Program-made: the position numbers and the translations under genes
Notes under the pieces: generated by a model
What the model saw: the letters and a program-made list of their open reading frames with translations, nothing else
Database searches by the model: none
Told to the model about the DNA's origin: nothing
Origin: Marmoricola sp.
Lineage (GTDB): Bacteria; Actinomycetota; Actinomycetes; Propionibacteriales; Nocardioidaceae
Direction: 5' to 3'
NCBI GenBank assembly: GCA_025964775.1
Contig: JAOPYE010000037.1
Coordinates: 124,001-188,000, forward strand
DNA: 64,000 bases
Part shown: positions 36,576-44,827 of the stretch, in pieces
Layout of the letters: every line of letters starts with the position of its first letter
Numbering within the stretch: position 1 is the stretch's first letter

Positions 36576-38582
36576 ATGTCCTACTTCGTCACCGGCGCCA
36601 CCGGGTTCATCGGCCGCTACCTCGTCAACGAGCTCCTCGAGAACCGCGAGGGCGAGATCTACCTGCTCTGCCGGGACGGCTCACGGGCCCGGCTGGACGC
36701 CCTGATCGCCCAGTGGGGCGGAAGCCCGCGGCTGATCCCGGTCATCGGCGACCTGCGCGCCGACCGTCTGGGTGTCGACGACGCATGGATCGCGGAGAAC
36801 AAGGGCAAGATCACGCACTTCTTCCACCTCGCCGCGATCTACGACATGACCGCCAGCGAGGAGATGAACGAAGAGCTCAACGTCGGCGGGACGCGGGCCG
36901 CGATCTCGCTGGCCGGTGCCGTCGATGCCGGCGTGTTCCACCAGGTCTCCTCGGTCGCCGCCTCGGGTGACTACCGCGGGCTGTTCGACGAATCCATGTT
37001 CGATGAGGGCCAGGGCCTCCCCTCGGCGTACCACCGGACGAAGTTCGAGTCCGAGAAGATCGTGCGCGAGGAGTCGCCGGTGCCGTGGCGGGTCTACCGC
37101 CCAGCCGTGGTCGTCGGCCACTCCGAGACCGGCGCGATGGACAAGATCGACGGCCCCTACTACTTCTTCCCGCTGTTCAAGACGATGCGAGACAACCTGC
37201 CGTCGTGGCTGCCGCTGGTCGGCGTCGACCTCGGCGACACCAACGTCGTCCCGGTCGACTACGTGGCCAAGGCGATGGACTACCTCGGCCACCTGCCCGA
37301 CCACGACGGTCAGGCCTTCCACCTGGTCAACCCGGAGCCCCAGAACACGGTCGAGCTGATCAACACCTTCGCCGCCGCGGCCAAGGCGCCCCAGTTCGCC
37401 GTACCGATCGACCGCAGCGTCACCAACCGGCTGCCCACCGCGCTGCTCCCCCGGCAGTTCCGCCCCGGCGCACTGCTGGGCGCCGCCCTGCGCACAACTC
37501 CGGCGCACCTGGCTCTCAGCCAGACGATCGGACGCTTCGGCATCCCGCCGGAGGTGCTCGAGCACGCTTCGTTCCCGAGCGTGTACGTCTCCAAGGCGAC
37601 CCAGAAGGCGCTGGCCGGTTCCGGGATCGCCGTACCCGACCTGGAGTCGTACGCCGGCACGCTGTGGTCCTACTGGGAGGAGATGCTCGACGAGTCGATC
37701 CGCTCCAACCGTGCCGCCGTTTCCGCCCTGAAGGGCAAGACCGTCGTCATCACCGGAGCGTCGTCCGGCATCGGCCTGGTCACCGCCGTCCAGGTCGCCA
37801 AGGCCGGCGCGATCCCGATCCTGGTCGCCCGCGGCAAGGACAAGCTCGAGTCCACCAAGGCGCTCATCGAGAGCCAGGGCGGCAAGGCCTACGCCTACGG
37901 CTGCGACCTGTCGGACCTGCAGGCGATCGACGCCCTGACGAGTGCGCTGTCAGCCGACTTCGAGCACATCGACTTCGTGGTCAACAACGCCGGCCGCTCT
38001 ATCCGCCGGTCGCTGAAGCTGTCGGAGGACCGGTTCCACGACTTCGAACGGACCATGCAGCTCAACTACTTCGGCGCGATCCGCCTGATCATGGGCATCC
38101 TGCCGAAGATGCGCGAGCAGAAGTCCGGCCACATCGTGAACATCTCCTCGATCGGCGTCCTGACCAATCCGCCCCGGTTCAGCGCGTACGTCGCCTCGAA
38201 GGCAGCCCTCGACGCGTGGAGCAACGTGGTCTCCAGCGAACTCGTCGGTGACGGCGTCTCGTTCACCAGCATCCACATGCCGCTGGTACGCACCCCGATG
38301 ATCGCGCCGACCAAGATGTACGACCGGTTCCCGACCATCAGCCCCGGTCAGGCCGCCGCCATGGTGATCTCCGCGCTGGTCGAGCAGCCCCACGAGATCA
38401 ACACCCTGACCGGCAACCTGGGAGCACTCGCGCACACCCTGGCGCCCAAGGTCGCGTTCCGGATCCTGAACCTGGCCTACAAGATCTTCCCGGACTCGGC
38501 AGCAGCCCGGGGAGAAGCCGCTCCCGCCCCGACGAGCGAGCAGCAGATGATGGCCCGCGTCCTTCCCGGCGTCCACTGGTAG
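36576..38582 (+). CDS. two-domain fatty acyl-CoA reductase (AcrA1-like)
   Basis: A 668-residue protein with two Rossmann domains. Residues 1-370 form an extended SDR of the acyl-reductase type (VTGATGFIGRYL, VSSVAASGDY, YHRTK). Residues about 385-600 form a classical SDR (VITGASSGIG, VNNAGR, NISS, YVASK). This architecture matches mycobacterial Rv3391 (AcrA1) and bacterial reductases that take long acyl-CoA to the alcohol via the aldehyde, so wax-ester or lipid precursor synthesis is likely. GAAGAGG precedes the ATG. A palindrome upstream suggests repressor control, and a conserved inverted repeat follows the stop codon. Confidence 0.9.
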   Translation: MSYFVTGATGFIGRYLVNELLENREGEIYLLCRDGSRARLDALIAQWGGSPRLIPVIGDLRADRLGVDDAWIAENKGKITHFFHLAAIYDMTASEEMNEELNVGGTRAAISLAGAVDAGVFHQVSSVAASGDYRGLFDESMFDEGQGLPSAYHRTKFESEKIVREESPVPWRVYRPAVVVGHSETGAMDKIDGPYYFFPLFKTMRDNLPSWLPLVGVDLGDTNVVPVDYVAKAMDYLGHLPDHDGQAFHLVNPEPQNTVELINTFAAAAKAPQFAVPIDRSVTNRLPTALLPRQFRPGALLGAALRTTPAHLALSQTIGRFGIPPEVLEHASFPSVYVSKATQKALAGSGIAVPDLESYAGTLWSYWEEMLDESIRSNRAAVSALKGKTVVITGASSGIGLVTAVQVAKAGAIPILVARGKDKLESTKALIESQGGKAYAYGCDLSDLQAIDALTSALSADFEHIDFVVNNAGRSIRRSLKLSEDRFHDFERTMQLNYFGAIRLIMGILPKMREQKSGHIVNISSIGVLTNPPRFSAYVASKAALDAWSNVVSSELVGDGVSFTSIHMPLVRTPMIAPTKMYDRFPTISPGQAAAMVISALVEQPHEINTLTGNLGALAHTLAPKVAFRILNLAYKIFPDSAAARGEAAPAPTSEQQMMARVLPGVHW

Positions 38583-38583
38583 T

Positions 38584-38648
38584 CGATACTCCGGCACGTT
38601 CTGGCCCTGGATTCGTGTCCAGAAGGGCCAGAACGTGCCGGACTATCG
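38584..38648. terminator. long inverted repeat between convergent genes, CGATAGTCCGG family (copy B)
   Basis: A perfect 18-bp core, CCGGCACGTTCTGGCCCT at 38591-38608, pairs with 38624-38641. The stem extends to 38584 and 38648 with one C-C mismatch, giving 25-nt arms around a 15-nt loop. The outer part reads CGATA.TCCGG / CCGGA.TATCG as in copy A near 2.45 kb. It sits between the 3' ends of the acyl-CoA reductase gene and sseA and overlaps the sseA stop region. Confidence 0.75.
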
Positions 38649-39455
38649 CGCTACGGGACGGGTCGGATCCGCGACCCATTCGCTCCACGAGCCCGGGTAG
38701 AGCGCGGCGTCGATCCCGGCGTGCGCGAGCGCAAGGATGTCGTGTGCGGCGGTGACGCCGGACCCGCAGTAGACGCCGACCACCGCATCGGCGGTGGCGC
38801 CCTCGACGGCGTACAGGGCCGCGATCTCGGTGGGAGCTCGGAAGGTGCCGTCCGCGTGCAGGTTGACACCGGTCGGCACGTTGACCGCACCCGGGATGTG
38901 ACCCGCCACCGGATCGACAGGTTCGACCTCGCCGCGGTAGCGGTCGGGGTTGCGGGCATCGACCAGCACGGCACGGCGCGCGAAGTCGAGGACCTCGTCC
39001 ACCTCGATGACGGCCAGCGAGCCGGGGCTGCTCGTGAACGTGCCGGGCCGCTGCAGCCGGACTCCGTCCTCCACAGCGCCGCCGGCAGCCTGCCAGGTAC
39101 TCCACCCTCCGTCGAGGACCCGTACGTCGGGGTGCCCGTGATGGCGGAGCAGCCACCAGCAGCGCGCCGCAGCCCGGCCCTCCCAGTCGTCGTACACCAC
39201 CACCGGCCGGTCGCGGCCGACCCCGACACGGCGCATGACAGCCTCGAAGACCGCGCCGTCAGGAAGCGGGTGCCGGCCCCGGTCGGACGGCGGTGCCGCC
39301 AGGTCGGTGTCCAGATCGACGTACACCGCGCCGGGAATGTGACCGGCCTGGTACTCACCAGGACCGCCGGGACCGCCCATCCGGTAGCGGACGTCGAGGA
39401 CGGTGACGGCGCCGAGGAGCTGGTCGAGTTCAGCGGCTGTGATCAGCGGGCTCAT
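38643..39455 (-). CDS. sseA: thiosulfate/3-mercaptopyruvate sulfurtransferase (double rhodanese)
   Basis: A 270-residue protein with two rhodanese domains. The N-terminal one (VLDVRYRMGGPG, VVYDDWEGRAAAR) is inactive. The C-terminal one holds the active-site loop CGSGVTA near residue 225, which takes up sulfur as a persulfide. GGGAGG lies about 9 nt before the ATG at 39455. It is divergent from tdk with only 16 bp between the two start codons, an extremely tight arrangement. Confidence 0.93.
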   Translation of the reverse strand: MSPLITAAELDQLLGAVTVLDVRYRMGGPGGPGEYQAGHIPGAVYVDLDTDLAAPPSDRGRHPLPDGAVFEAVMRRVGVGRDRPVVVYDDWEGRAAARCWWLLRHHGHPDVRVLDGGWSTWQAAGGAVEDGVRLQRPGTFTSSPGSLAVIEVDEVLDFARRAVLVDARNPDRYRGEVEPVDPVAGHIPGAVNVPTGVNLHADGTFRAPTEIAALYAVEGATADAVVGVYCGSGVTAAHDILALAHAGIDAALYPGSWSEWVADPTRPVAR

Positions 39456-39471
39456 GGCATGATCCTCCCCG

Positions 39472-40125
39472 ATGGCTGAACTCCAATTCTTCACCGGCAC
39501 GATGGATTCCGGTAAGAGCACGCTCGCGCTGCAGACGAACCACAACCATGCGGCGCGCGGGCGCGTCGGCCGGATCTTCACGACCCACGACCGTGCCGGC
39601 GAGGCGATCCTGTCCTCCCGCCTGGGTCTGGAGCACGATGCCCTCGAAGTCACTGCCGACTTCGACTTCTGGCGCTTCACCGTCGACTCGCTGACGCACG
39701 GCGCCCGGATCGACTACCTGGTCTGCGACGAGGCCCAGTTCTACGCCGCTCGCCAGGTCGACCAGCTCGCGCGGATCGTCGACGAGCTCCAGATCGACGT
39801 CTTCGCCTTCGGCATCCTCTCGGACTTCCGTACCGAGCTGTTCGAAGGATCCCAGCGCCTTGTCGAGCTGGCCGACCGCACCCACGTCCTCCAGGTCGAG
39901 GCACTGTGCTGGTGCGGCAAGCGCGCCACCCACAACGCCAGGACCGAGAACGGCGAGATGGTCACCGAGGGCGAGGTGATCGTCGTCGGTGACGTCGATG
40001 ACCGCGAGGCCGAGCCTGCCGAGGTCGCCTACGAGGTCCTGTGCCGCCAGCACCATCGTCGCCGGATGACGTCCGCCCGCTCCCAGGCCATCTCGATGGT
40101 GTCGGAGCCGCTGCCGTTTCAGTGA
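39472..40125 (+). CDS. tdk: thymidine kinase
   Basis: A type-II thymidine kinase of 217 residues for thymidine salvage. The P-loop GTMDSGKST is at 8-16, the Mg site DEAQF is near 85, and a zinc site is formed by CWCGKRA and a later C-x2-H (CRQHH). The ATG at 39472 has no ribosome site; a CATGAT hexamer 8 nt upstream could give a leaderless mRNA. Divergent from sseA with a 16-bp gap, so the tdk promoter must lie inside the sseA coding sequence. Confidence 0.95.
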   Translation: MAELQFFTGTMDSGKSTLALQTNHNHAARGRVGRIFTTHDRAGEAILSSRLGLEHDALEVTADFDFWRFTVDSLTHGARIDYLVCDEAQFYAARQVDQLARIVDELQIDVFAFGILSDFRTELFEGSQRLVELADRTHVLQVEALCWCGKRATHNARTENGEMVTEGEVIVVGDVDDREAEPAEVAYEVLCRQHHRRRMTSARSQAISMVSEPLPFQ

Positions 40126-40150
40126 CGCTGGGTCCCTGCGCGCCGCACCA

Positions 40151-40173
40151 GGTTTCGACACGCTCAACCACCG
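40151..40173 (+). repeat. fragment of a dispersed actinobacterial intergenic repeat
   Basis: The sequence starting GGTTTCGACACGCTCAACCA, between the convergent tdk and phosphodiesterase genes, is a word often seen in intergenic repeats of high-GC actinobacteria (complement TGGTTGAGCGTGTCGAAACC). Only one copy is in this window. The assignment rests on memory. Confidence 0.45.
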
Positions 40174-40201
40174 ACGATCGAGTCCGCTGCCGCGTCCTCG
40201 A

Positions 40202-41341
40202 TCAGGCGATCAGGATCGGGATCTGCATCTCGACCGCGGTCAGGGAGCCGTGCAAGCCGACCAGCATCTGCTCGTAGGGGAAATCGACCGAGCTCATCAG
40301 ACCGAGGTTCTCGCGTGCCGCGACGACCACGTCGCCGAGTCTCGGACGGACCAGGGGAAGCACCGTGCCGAACCAGCCGCGCTCGATCGCCTCGTCGCGG
40401 GCCAGGACCTCGGCGCGATCGCCGAGGAAGCCGCGCCAGTTGGCGAGTACGTCGTCCAGCGCACGGCCCGAGCAGTACAGGTGCCGGAAGCGGGCCTCGC
40501 CCGCGAGCAGGTGGACGCCGGCCCGCAGCTCCGGGTGCGCATCGATGTCGATCCGGGCCTCGGGCGGACTGTCGACCATGCCGTGATCGGCGACGACCAC
40601 CAGCCGGACTCCCGGGTCCAGGGCCTCGCGCAGCTGCTCGACGCTGGCGTCGATCGCGGAGAGCTGGGCCCGCCACTGCGCCGAGTCGACGCCGTAGCGG
40701 TGGCCGGTCCAGTCGAGGTCGCCGTCGTAGACGTAGGTGACCGACGGCGTCTCGGAGGACGCGGTGACCACCGCAGCGATGCGCTCGCCGACCTTGTCGG
40801 CGCCGATGAACTCGGCCCCGCGGTAGCCGCACAGCGTCAGCCCGGAGTCGGCGAACTCGCGCTTGCTGACCATCGAGGCGTGCACCCCGGCCGAGCTCAG
40901 CCGCGCGAACGCACTCGGGTTCGGCTGCCACTGTGCCGGATCGACCTGCTTGTCCCAGTTCAGCGCGTTCAGCAAGCGGTCGGTGCCCGGGATCCGCGAG
41001 GTGAAGCCGACCAGACCGTGCTCCCCCGGTGTCAGCGCGGTGCCCAGCGAGGTCAGGCTGGTCGCGGTCGTGGACGGTACGCCGGCGACGCCGGGCTCGG
41101 TCAGCAGCGCGTGCAGGTACGGCGCGTGCTCGGCGTGCGAGGCGACGAGCTGGTGGCCCAGTCCGTCGACCAGGAAGACGACGTACTGGTGGGCCGGCGG
41201 CAGCACGAGCTCGGTCTCGTGGAACCCGACGTCGATCCCGAGTGCCGTCGCGATCGCCGGCAGCACGTCGCCCAGCGTCCGGCCGCCGTACGAGGGCTCG
41301 ACGAAGGTCGTGCTGACGAGGCTCACGTCGGGTCGACTCAC
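40202..41341 (-). CDS. alkaline phosphatase superfamily nucleotide pyrophosphatase/phosphodiesterase
   Basis: A 379-residue metallo-enzyme of the NPP type. VFLVDGLG supplies the first metal aspartate, STTATSLTSLGTALTPGEHG the nucleophilic Thr, and VVADHGM the Asp-His metal ligands near residue 260. There is no signal peptide, so it appears cytosolic. Its GTG overlaps the DUF5998 stop codon (GTGA), so the two are coupled. The substrate (a nucleotide sugar, phosphodiester or phosphonate) is open. The pair is conserved in actinobacteria. Confidence 0.9.
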   Translation of the reverse strand: MSRPDVSLVSTTFVEPSYGGRTLGDVLPAIATALGIDVGFHETELVLPPAHQYVVFLVDGLGHQLVASHAEHAPYLHALLTEPGVAGVPSTTATSLTSLGTALTPGEHGLVGFTSRIPGTDRLLNALNWDKQVDPAQWQPNPSAFARLSSAGVHASMVSKREFADSGLTLCGYRGAEFIGADKVGERIAAVVTASSETPSVTYVYDGDLDWTGHRYGVDSAQWRAQLSAIDASVEQLREALDPGVRLVVVADHGMVDSPPEARIDIDAHPELRAGVHLLAGEARFRHLYCSGRALDDVLANWRGFLGDRAEVLARDEAIERGWFGTVLPLVRPRLGDVVVAARENLGLMSSVDFPYEQMLVGLHGSLTAVEMQIPILIA

Positions 41342-41925
41342 TCCTGGGTGCTTGCCGAAAGACTGTCGGCGAACGCGAGCAGCCGGTCGACCGATTCCTG
41401 GCCGTCGGCTGCCGAGCTGACCCGGATCGAGAAGTCGTCGGAGGCGACGACCCCGGTGTACCCGTGGTCGGCTTCGCACTGCGGGTCCGAGCAGGTGGCC
41501 GGTTCGAGGTCGATCCGGTTGATGCCTCCCCACCCGATCGTCAGGACCGCTTCGGCCGGAGCGGGCAGGTCGGCACCCGTCACCGAGGCCGGGTTGGCCA
41601 CCATCCGGTTGACGACCACCGACTTCACCTGCGAGAGCTTGACGGCCTCGGTCGAGGTGGACGTGTACGGCTCGGGGAGAAGGTCGTCCGGTGCGTGCTC
41701 GTCGGTGTGGCACAGGATCAGCCGGGTCGGGGTGAGGACGACGACGGTGATGTGCCGGCGCACCTCGTCCCGGTCGATCGTCGGCTCGTGGTGCACCAGG
41801 AACGAGGCGACCCGCTCGCCCGCGACGGCGGCATTGACACCGGATCGCACGACGGCCGGGTAGTAGCCGCTGTTCTCGATCGCAGTATCGAGGTCGGCGG
41901 TCTGGTCCTCGGAGGTAACGGACAT
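41338..41925 (-). CDS. DUF5998 family protein
   Basis: A 195-residue cytosolic protein conserved in actinobacteria. Characteristic segments are SGYYPAVVRSGVNAAVAGE near the N-terminus, VVVLTPTRLILCHTDEH and a region with CSDPQCEADHGYTG holding two cysteines and a histidine that could bind a metal. The function is unknown. The ATG at 41925 (AGGA 8 nt upstream) is chosen over one three codons earlier. It is coupled to the downstream phosphodiesterase, which suggests a shared task. Confidence 0.85.
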   Translation of the reverse strand: MSVTSEDQTADLDTAIENSGYYPAVVRSGVNAAVAGERVASFLVHHEPTIDRDEVRRHITVVVLTPTRLILCHTDEHAPDDLLPEPYTSTSTEAVKLSQVKSVVVNRMVANPASVTGADLPAPAEAVLTIGWGGINRIDLEPATCSDPQCEADHGYTGVVASDDFSIRVSSAADGQESVDRLLAFADSLSASTQE

Positions 41926-41954
41926 GAATGGCATCCTGTCACGCCCGGATGCGC

Positions 41955-44678
41955 TCAGTTCGGGATGGTGTCGCCCGGGTGCACATTGAGCCTGCGGGTG
42001 AACCAGCCCGAGCGCGGGTCGACCACCGGCAGGATCCGGATCACCGCGTCGAGCACCGCCACGCCGTCCGCGGTCGCGTGGACGAGGCTCAGGTCGAGCG
42101 CCGCGACCTGCTGCAGATCGTTCTTGAGGACCGCGACCCGACGGAACAGGTCCTCGACCGCCGCGACGTCGACGGGGTCGCTCCCCCGGTGGCCGAACAG
42201 CAACGGCGCCGCCTTGATCGAGCGCACCGCCTCGGCAGCGTCCTGGCGGGTGATCGGCGGGATCCGGTACGCCTTGTCGCCCACCAGCTCGGTGATCGCC
42301 CCGGAGATCGAGAAGGAGACCGCCGGGCCGAACAGCGGGTCCTCCAGGCCGTCCAGTCGGACCGGTACGCCAGGAGGCGCCGTGCGCATCACGACGTAGC
42401 CGGCATCCTCCACCGAGGTGATGATCGCGGTGAGCGATTTGAACGCGTGCCGCATCTCGTCGGCGTCGGCGATGTTGCGCCACACATGTCCCAGGTCCGG
42501 CCGCTGGCGCAGCGGCTCGGCGGTCGCCTTGAGGACGACGTCCCACCCGAGGGACTCACCGGCCGCGACTGCGTCCTCGGCGCTGGCGACCTCGATGCGG
42601 TCCCACAGTTCGATGCCGTAGTAGCCGAGCAGCTCCTTGCACTCGTCGAAGTCGAGGTCGCGGCCCTCGGGCGATTCGATCAGCAGGTTGACCAGCATCC
42701 TGGTCGCCGCGTCGTGGTCGACGCCGTCGACCAGCTCGTCCTCGTCCGACTGGCGCGCCAGCCAGGCGGCGTACTCGACGACCCGGGCGAGGGCACGGAC
42801 TGCCTGCTCGACGGCCGGGTACGACGGCACCGATCCGCGACCGGCGGTGTTGCCGGCGAGGTCCGGCACCCGCAGCAGCTCGGGGACGCCCTCGCGTCCG
42901 AGGAACGTCGAGACGATCGGCTTGTCGGCCTGCTCGGCGACGGCCGCGAGCGAGTTGGCGACCTCGGCCCCACCGGCGTTCAACGGCGGGATGTAGATCG
43001 CCACCACACCGTCGACGTCGGGGTCGTCGATCACCGTGTCCAGCGCGGTCTCGAAGTCCTCGGCACCGGCGTCGTTGCCCAGCGCGATCGACCGGGTGAC
43101 CTCCAGGCCGCTGGCGGCAGCGGCGTCGGCGGCCAGCAGTCCCAGCGCGTCGGAGTTGCCGATCACCGCGACCCGGGAGCCCAGGGGCAACGGCTGGTGC
43201 GCGAGCAGCTGGGCCACGTCGAACATCTCGTCGAGGGTGTCGACCTGGATCACGCCGGCCTGGCGGAACATCGCATCGACCGCAGCCTGGGGCGCCTCGA
43301 TCGAGCGCACGACGTGGCCCATCGGGACACCCTGGGTGGTGCGGCCCGAGCGCACCGCGATCACCGGCTTGTTGCGCGAGACCCGACGGGCGATGCGCGA
43401 GAACTTGCGCGGGTTGCCGATCGACTCCAGGTAGAGCAGCACGACCTCGGTGGCGTCGTCCTCCTCCCAGTACTGGAGCAGGTCGTTGCCCGAGACGTCC
43501 GCGCGGTTGCCGGCGCTGACGAAGGTCGACAGACCCAGGCCACGTCCGCGGACCTTCTCGAGGATCGCCGAACCGAGCGCCCCGGACTGGCAGAAGAACC
43601 CGGCCCGGCCGCGCGGCGGCATGACCGGCGAGAGCGAGGCGTTCAACGAGACGTCGACGGCGGTGTTGATCACCCCGAGCGCGTTCGGACCGATCAGCCG
43701 AAGTCCGTACGACCGGGCGAGCCCGACCAGGCGGCGCTGGCGCTGGCGACCCTCCTCACCGGTCTCGGCGAAGCCGGAGGAGATGACGATCAGGCCGTGC
43801 ACGCCCTTGGCGGCGCAGTCCAGGACGACGTCCTGCACGGCTTCGGCCGGCACCGCGACGATCGCGACATCGACGTCTCCGGGGATGTCGCCGACGCGTG
43901 CGTACGCCGGCATGCCCGCGACCGCGTCGGCCGACGGGTTCACGACGTACACCCGGCCGGAGTAGTCGCCGAGCACGAGGTTGCGCACCAACGCCGCCCC
44001 GATGGTGTCCGACCGTCGCGAGGCGCCGATCACGGCGATGCTCTTGGCGCTGAGGAACGACTCGATCGAGGCCGCCTCGGCGCGGTGCTCGCGCGCCGAC
44101 ATCACGCCGATCGCGGTGTCGGTCGGGTCGATGTCGAACTCGAGGTGCATCACGCCCTCGTCCCAGCCGCCGGTGACCTGGTACCCCTGTTCGTAGAAGA
44201 CCTGGAGCATCCGCTGGTTGTCGGGCAGCACCTCCGCGACGAACCGGTGCAGGCCGCGCTCGCGGGCTGCCTGGGCCAGGTGCTCGAGCAGGAGCTGGCC
44301 GATCCCGCGACCCTGGTGGGCGTCCTGGACCAGGAACGCGACCTCGGCCTCACCGGTCGAGAGCAGCTCGTAGCTGGCGACCGCCAGGATCTTGTGGGCC
44401 ACCGTGAGCACGAAGGCAACGCGACTGCGGTGGTCGACGTGGGTGAACCGCTTGACGTCACGCTCGGAGAGCTCGGGCATCGGCGCGAAGAAGCGGAAGT
44501 ACTTGGACTGGTCCGAGACGTCGGCGTAGAAGGCGACCAGGGCCTCACCGTCGTCCGGGCTGATCGGCCGCATGTGCGCCGTCCGGCCGTCACGCAGGAC
44601 GACGTCGGCCTCCCAGTGGGCCGGATGATCGGGCGCGCCGGTCCCGGTCGAGCCAGGGTGCGGATCGGCGGCGGTCAC
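41955..44678 (-). CDS. GNAT acetyltransferase fused to acyl-CoA synthetase (NDP-forming)-like domains, Pat-like
   Basis: A 907-residue fusion. The N-terminal GNAT domain (about 30-180) has the acetyl-CoA loop HQGRGIGQLLLEHL. A CoA-binding domain (IAVIGASRRSDTIG near 205), succinyl-CoA-ligase-like domains and an ATP-grasp domain follow. This is the architecture of protein lysine acetyltransferases such as Pat/PatZ, which regulate acetyl-CoA synthetase and other enzymes. The SHTG-type loop with the phospho-histidine of true ADP-forming synthetases appears replaced (SGRTTQGVPMGHVVRSIEA), so the synthetase part is probably regulatory. The GTG at 44678 follows TACATT by 6 nt. Confidence 0.88.
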   Translation of the reverse strand: MTAADPHPGSTGTGAPDHPAHWEADVVLRDGRTAHMRPISPDDGEALVAFYADVSDQSKYFRFFAPMPELSERDVKRFTHVDHRSRVAFVLTVAHKILAVASYELLSTGEAEVAFLVQDAHQGRGIGQLLLEHLAQAARERGLHRFVAEVLPDNQRMLQVFYEQGYQVTGGWDEGVMHLEFDIDPTDTAIGVMSAREHRAEAASIESFLSAKSIAVIGASRRSDTIGAALVRNLVLGDYSGRVYVVNPSADAVAGMPAYARVGDIPGDVDVAIVAVPAEAVQDVVLDCAAKGVHGLIVISSGFAETGEEGRQRQRRLVGLARSYGLRLIGPNALGVINTAVDVSLNASLSPVMPPRGRAGFFCQSGALGSAILEKVRGRGLGLSTFVSAGNRADVSGNDLLQYWEEDDATEVVLLYLESIGNPRKFSRIARRVSRNKPVIAVRSGRTTQGVPMGHVVRSIEAPQAAVDAMFRQAGVIQVDTLDEMFDVAQLLAHQPLPLGSRVAVIGNSDALGLLAADAAAASGLEVTRSIALGNDAGAEDFETALDTVIDDPDVDGVVAIYIPPLNAGGAEVANSLAAVAEQADKPIVSTFLGREGVPELLRVPDLAGNTAGRGSVPSYPAVEQAVRALARVVEYAAWLARQSDEDELVDGVDHDAATRMLVNLLIESPEGRDLDFDECKELLGYYGIELWDRIEVASAEDAVAAGESLGWDVVLKATAEPLRQRPDLGHVWRNIADADEMRHAFKSLTAIITSVEDAGYVVMRTAPPGVPVRLDGLEDPLFGPAVSFSISGAITELVGDKAYRIPPITRQDAAEAVRSIKAAPLLFGHRGSDPVDVAAVEDLFRRVAVLKNDLQQVAALDLSLVHATADGVAVLDAVIRILPVVDPRSGWFTRRLNVHPGDTIPN

Positions 44679-44684
44679 CCCCGA

Positions 44685-44690
44685 AATGTA
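44685..44690 (-). promoter_or_regulatory. -10 hexamer of the Pat-like gene, probable leaderless mRNA
   Basis: TACATT on the minus strand, then TCGGGG, then the GTG at 44678. No ribosome site. Confidence 0.55.
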
Positions 44691-44718
44691 GCGGGCGAAG
44701 ATGACAACCCGGTGTCGT

Positions 44719-44754
44719 GGACCTGACCCGGGACCTGACCCGGGACCTCAGCCC
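44719..44754 (+). repeat. 12-bp tandem repeat upstream of parC
   Basis: GGACCTGACCCG occurs twice in tandem at 44719-44742, followed by a degenerate third unit to 44754. It ends 73 bp before parC. Confidence 0.6.
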
Positions 44755-44827
44755 GGCCCCTGAACCGCATCCACGGGGCGGCGCGCCCCGGCGCGCGAAT
44801 CCGCCTGTCTGTTGGGAGAATGCGCCC

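Noticed and set aside
44719..44754. 12-bp tandem repeat as a CRISPR-like or VNTR locus
   Set aside because: There are fewer than three units, no spacers and no cas genes. It is a minor tandem repeat.
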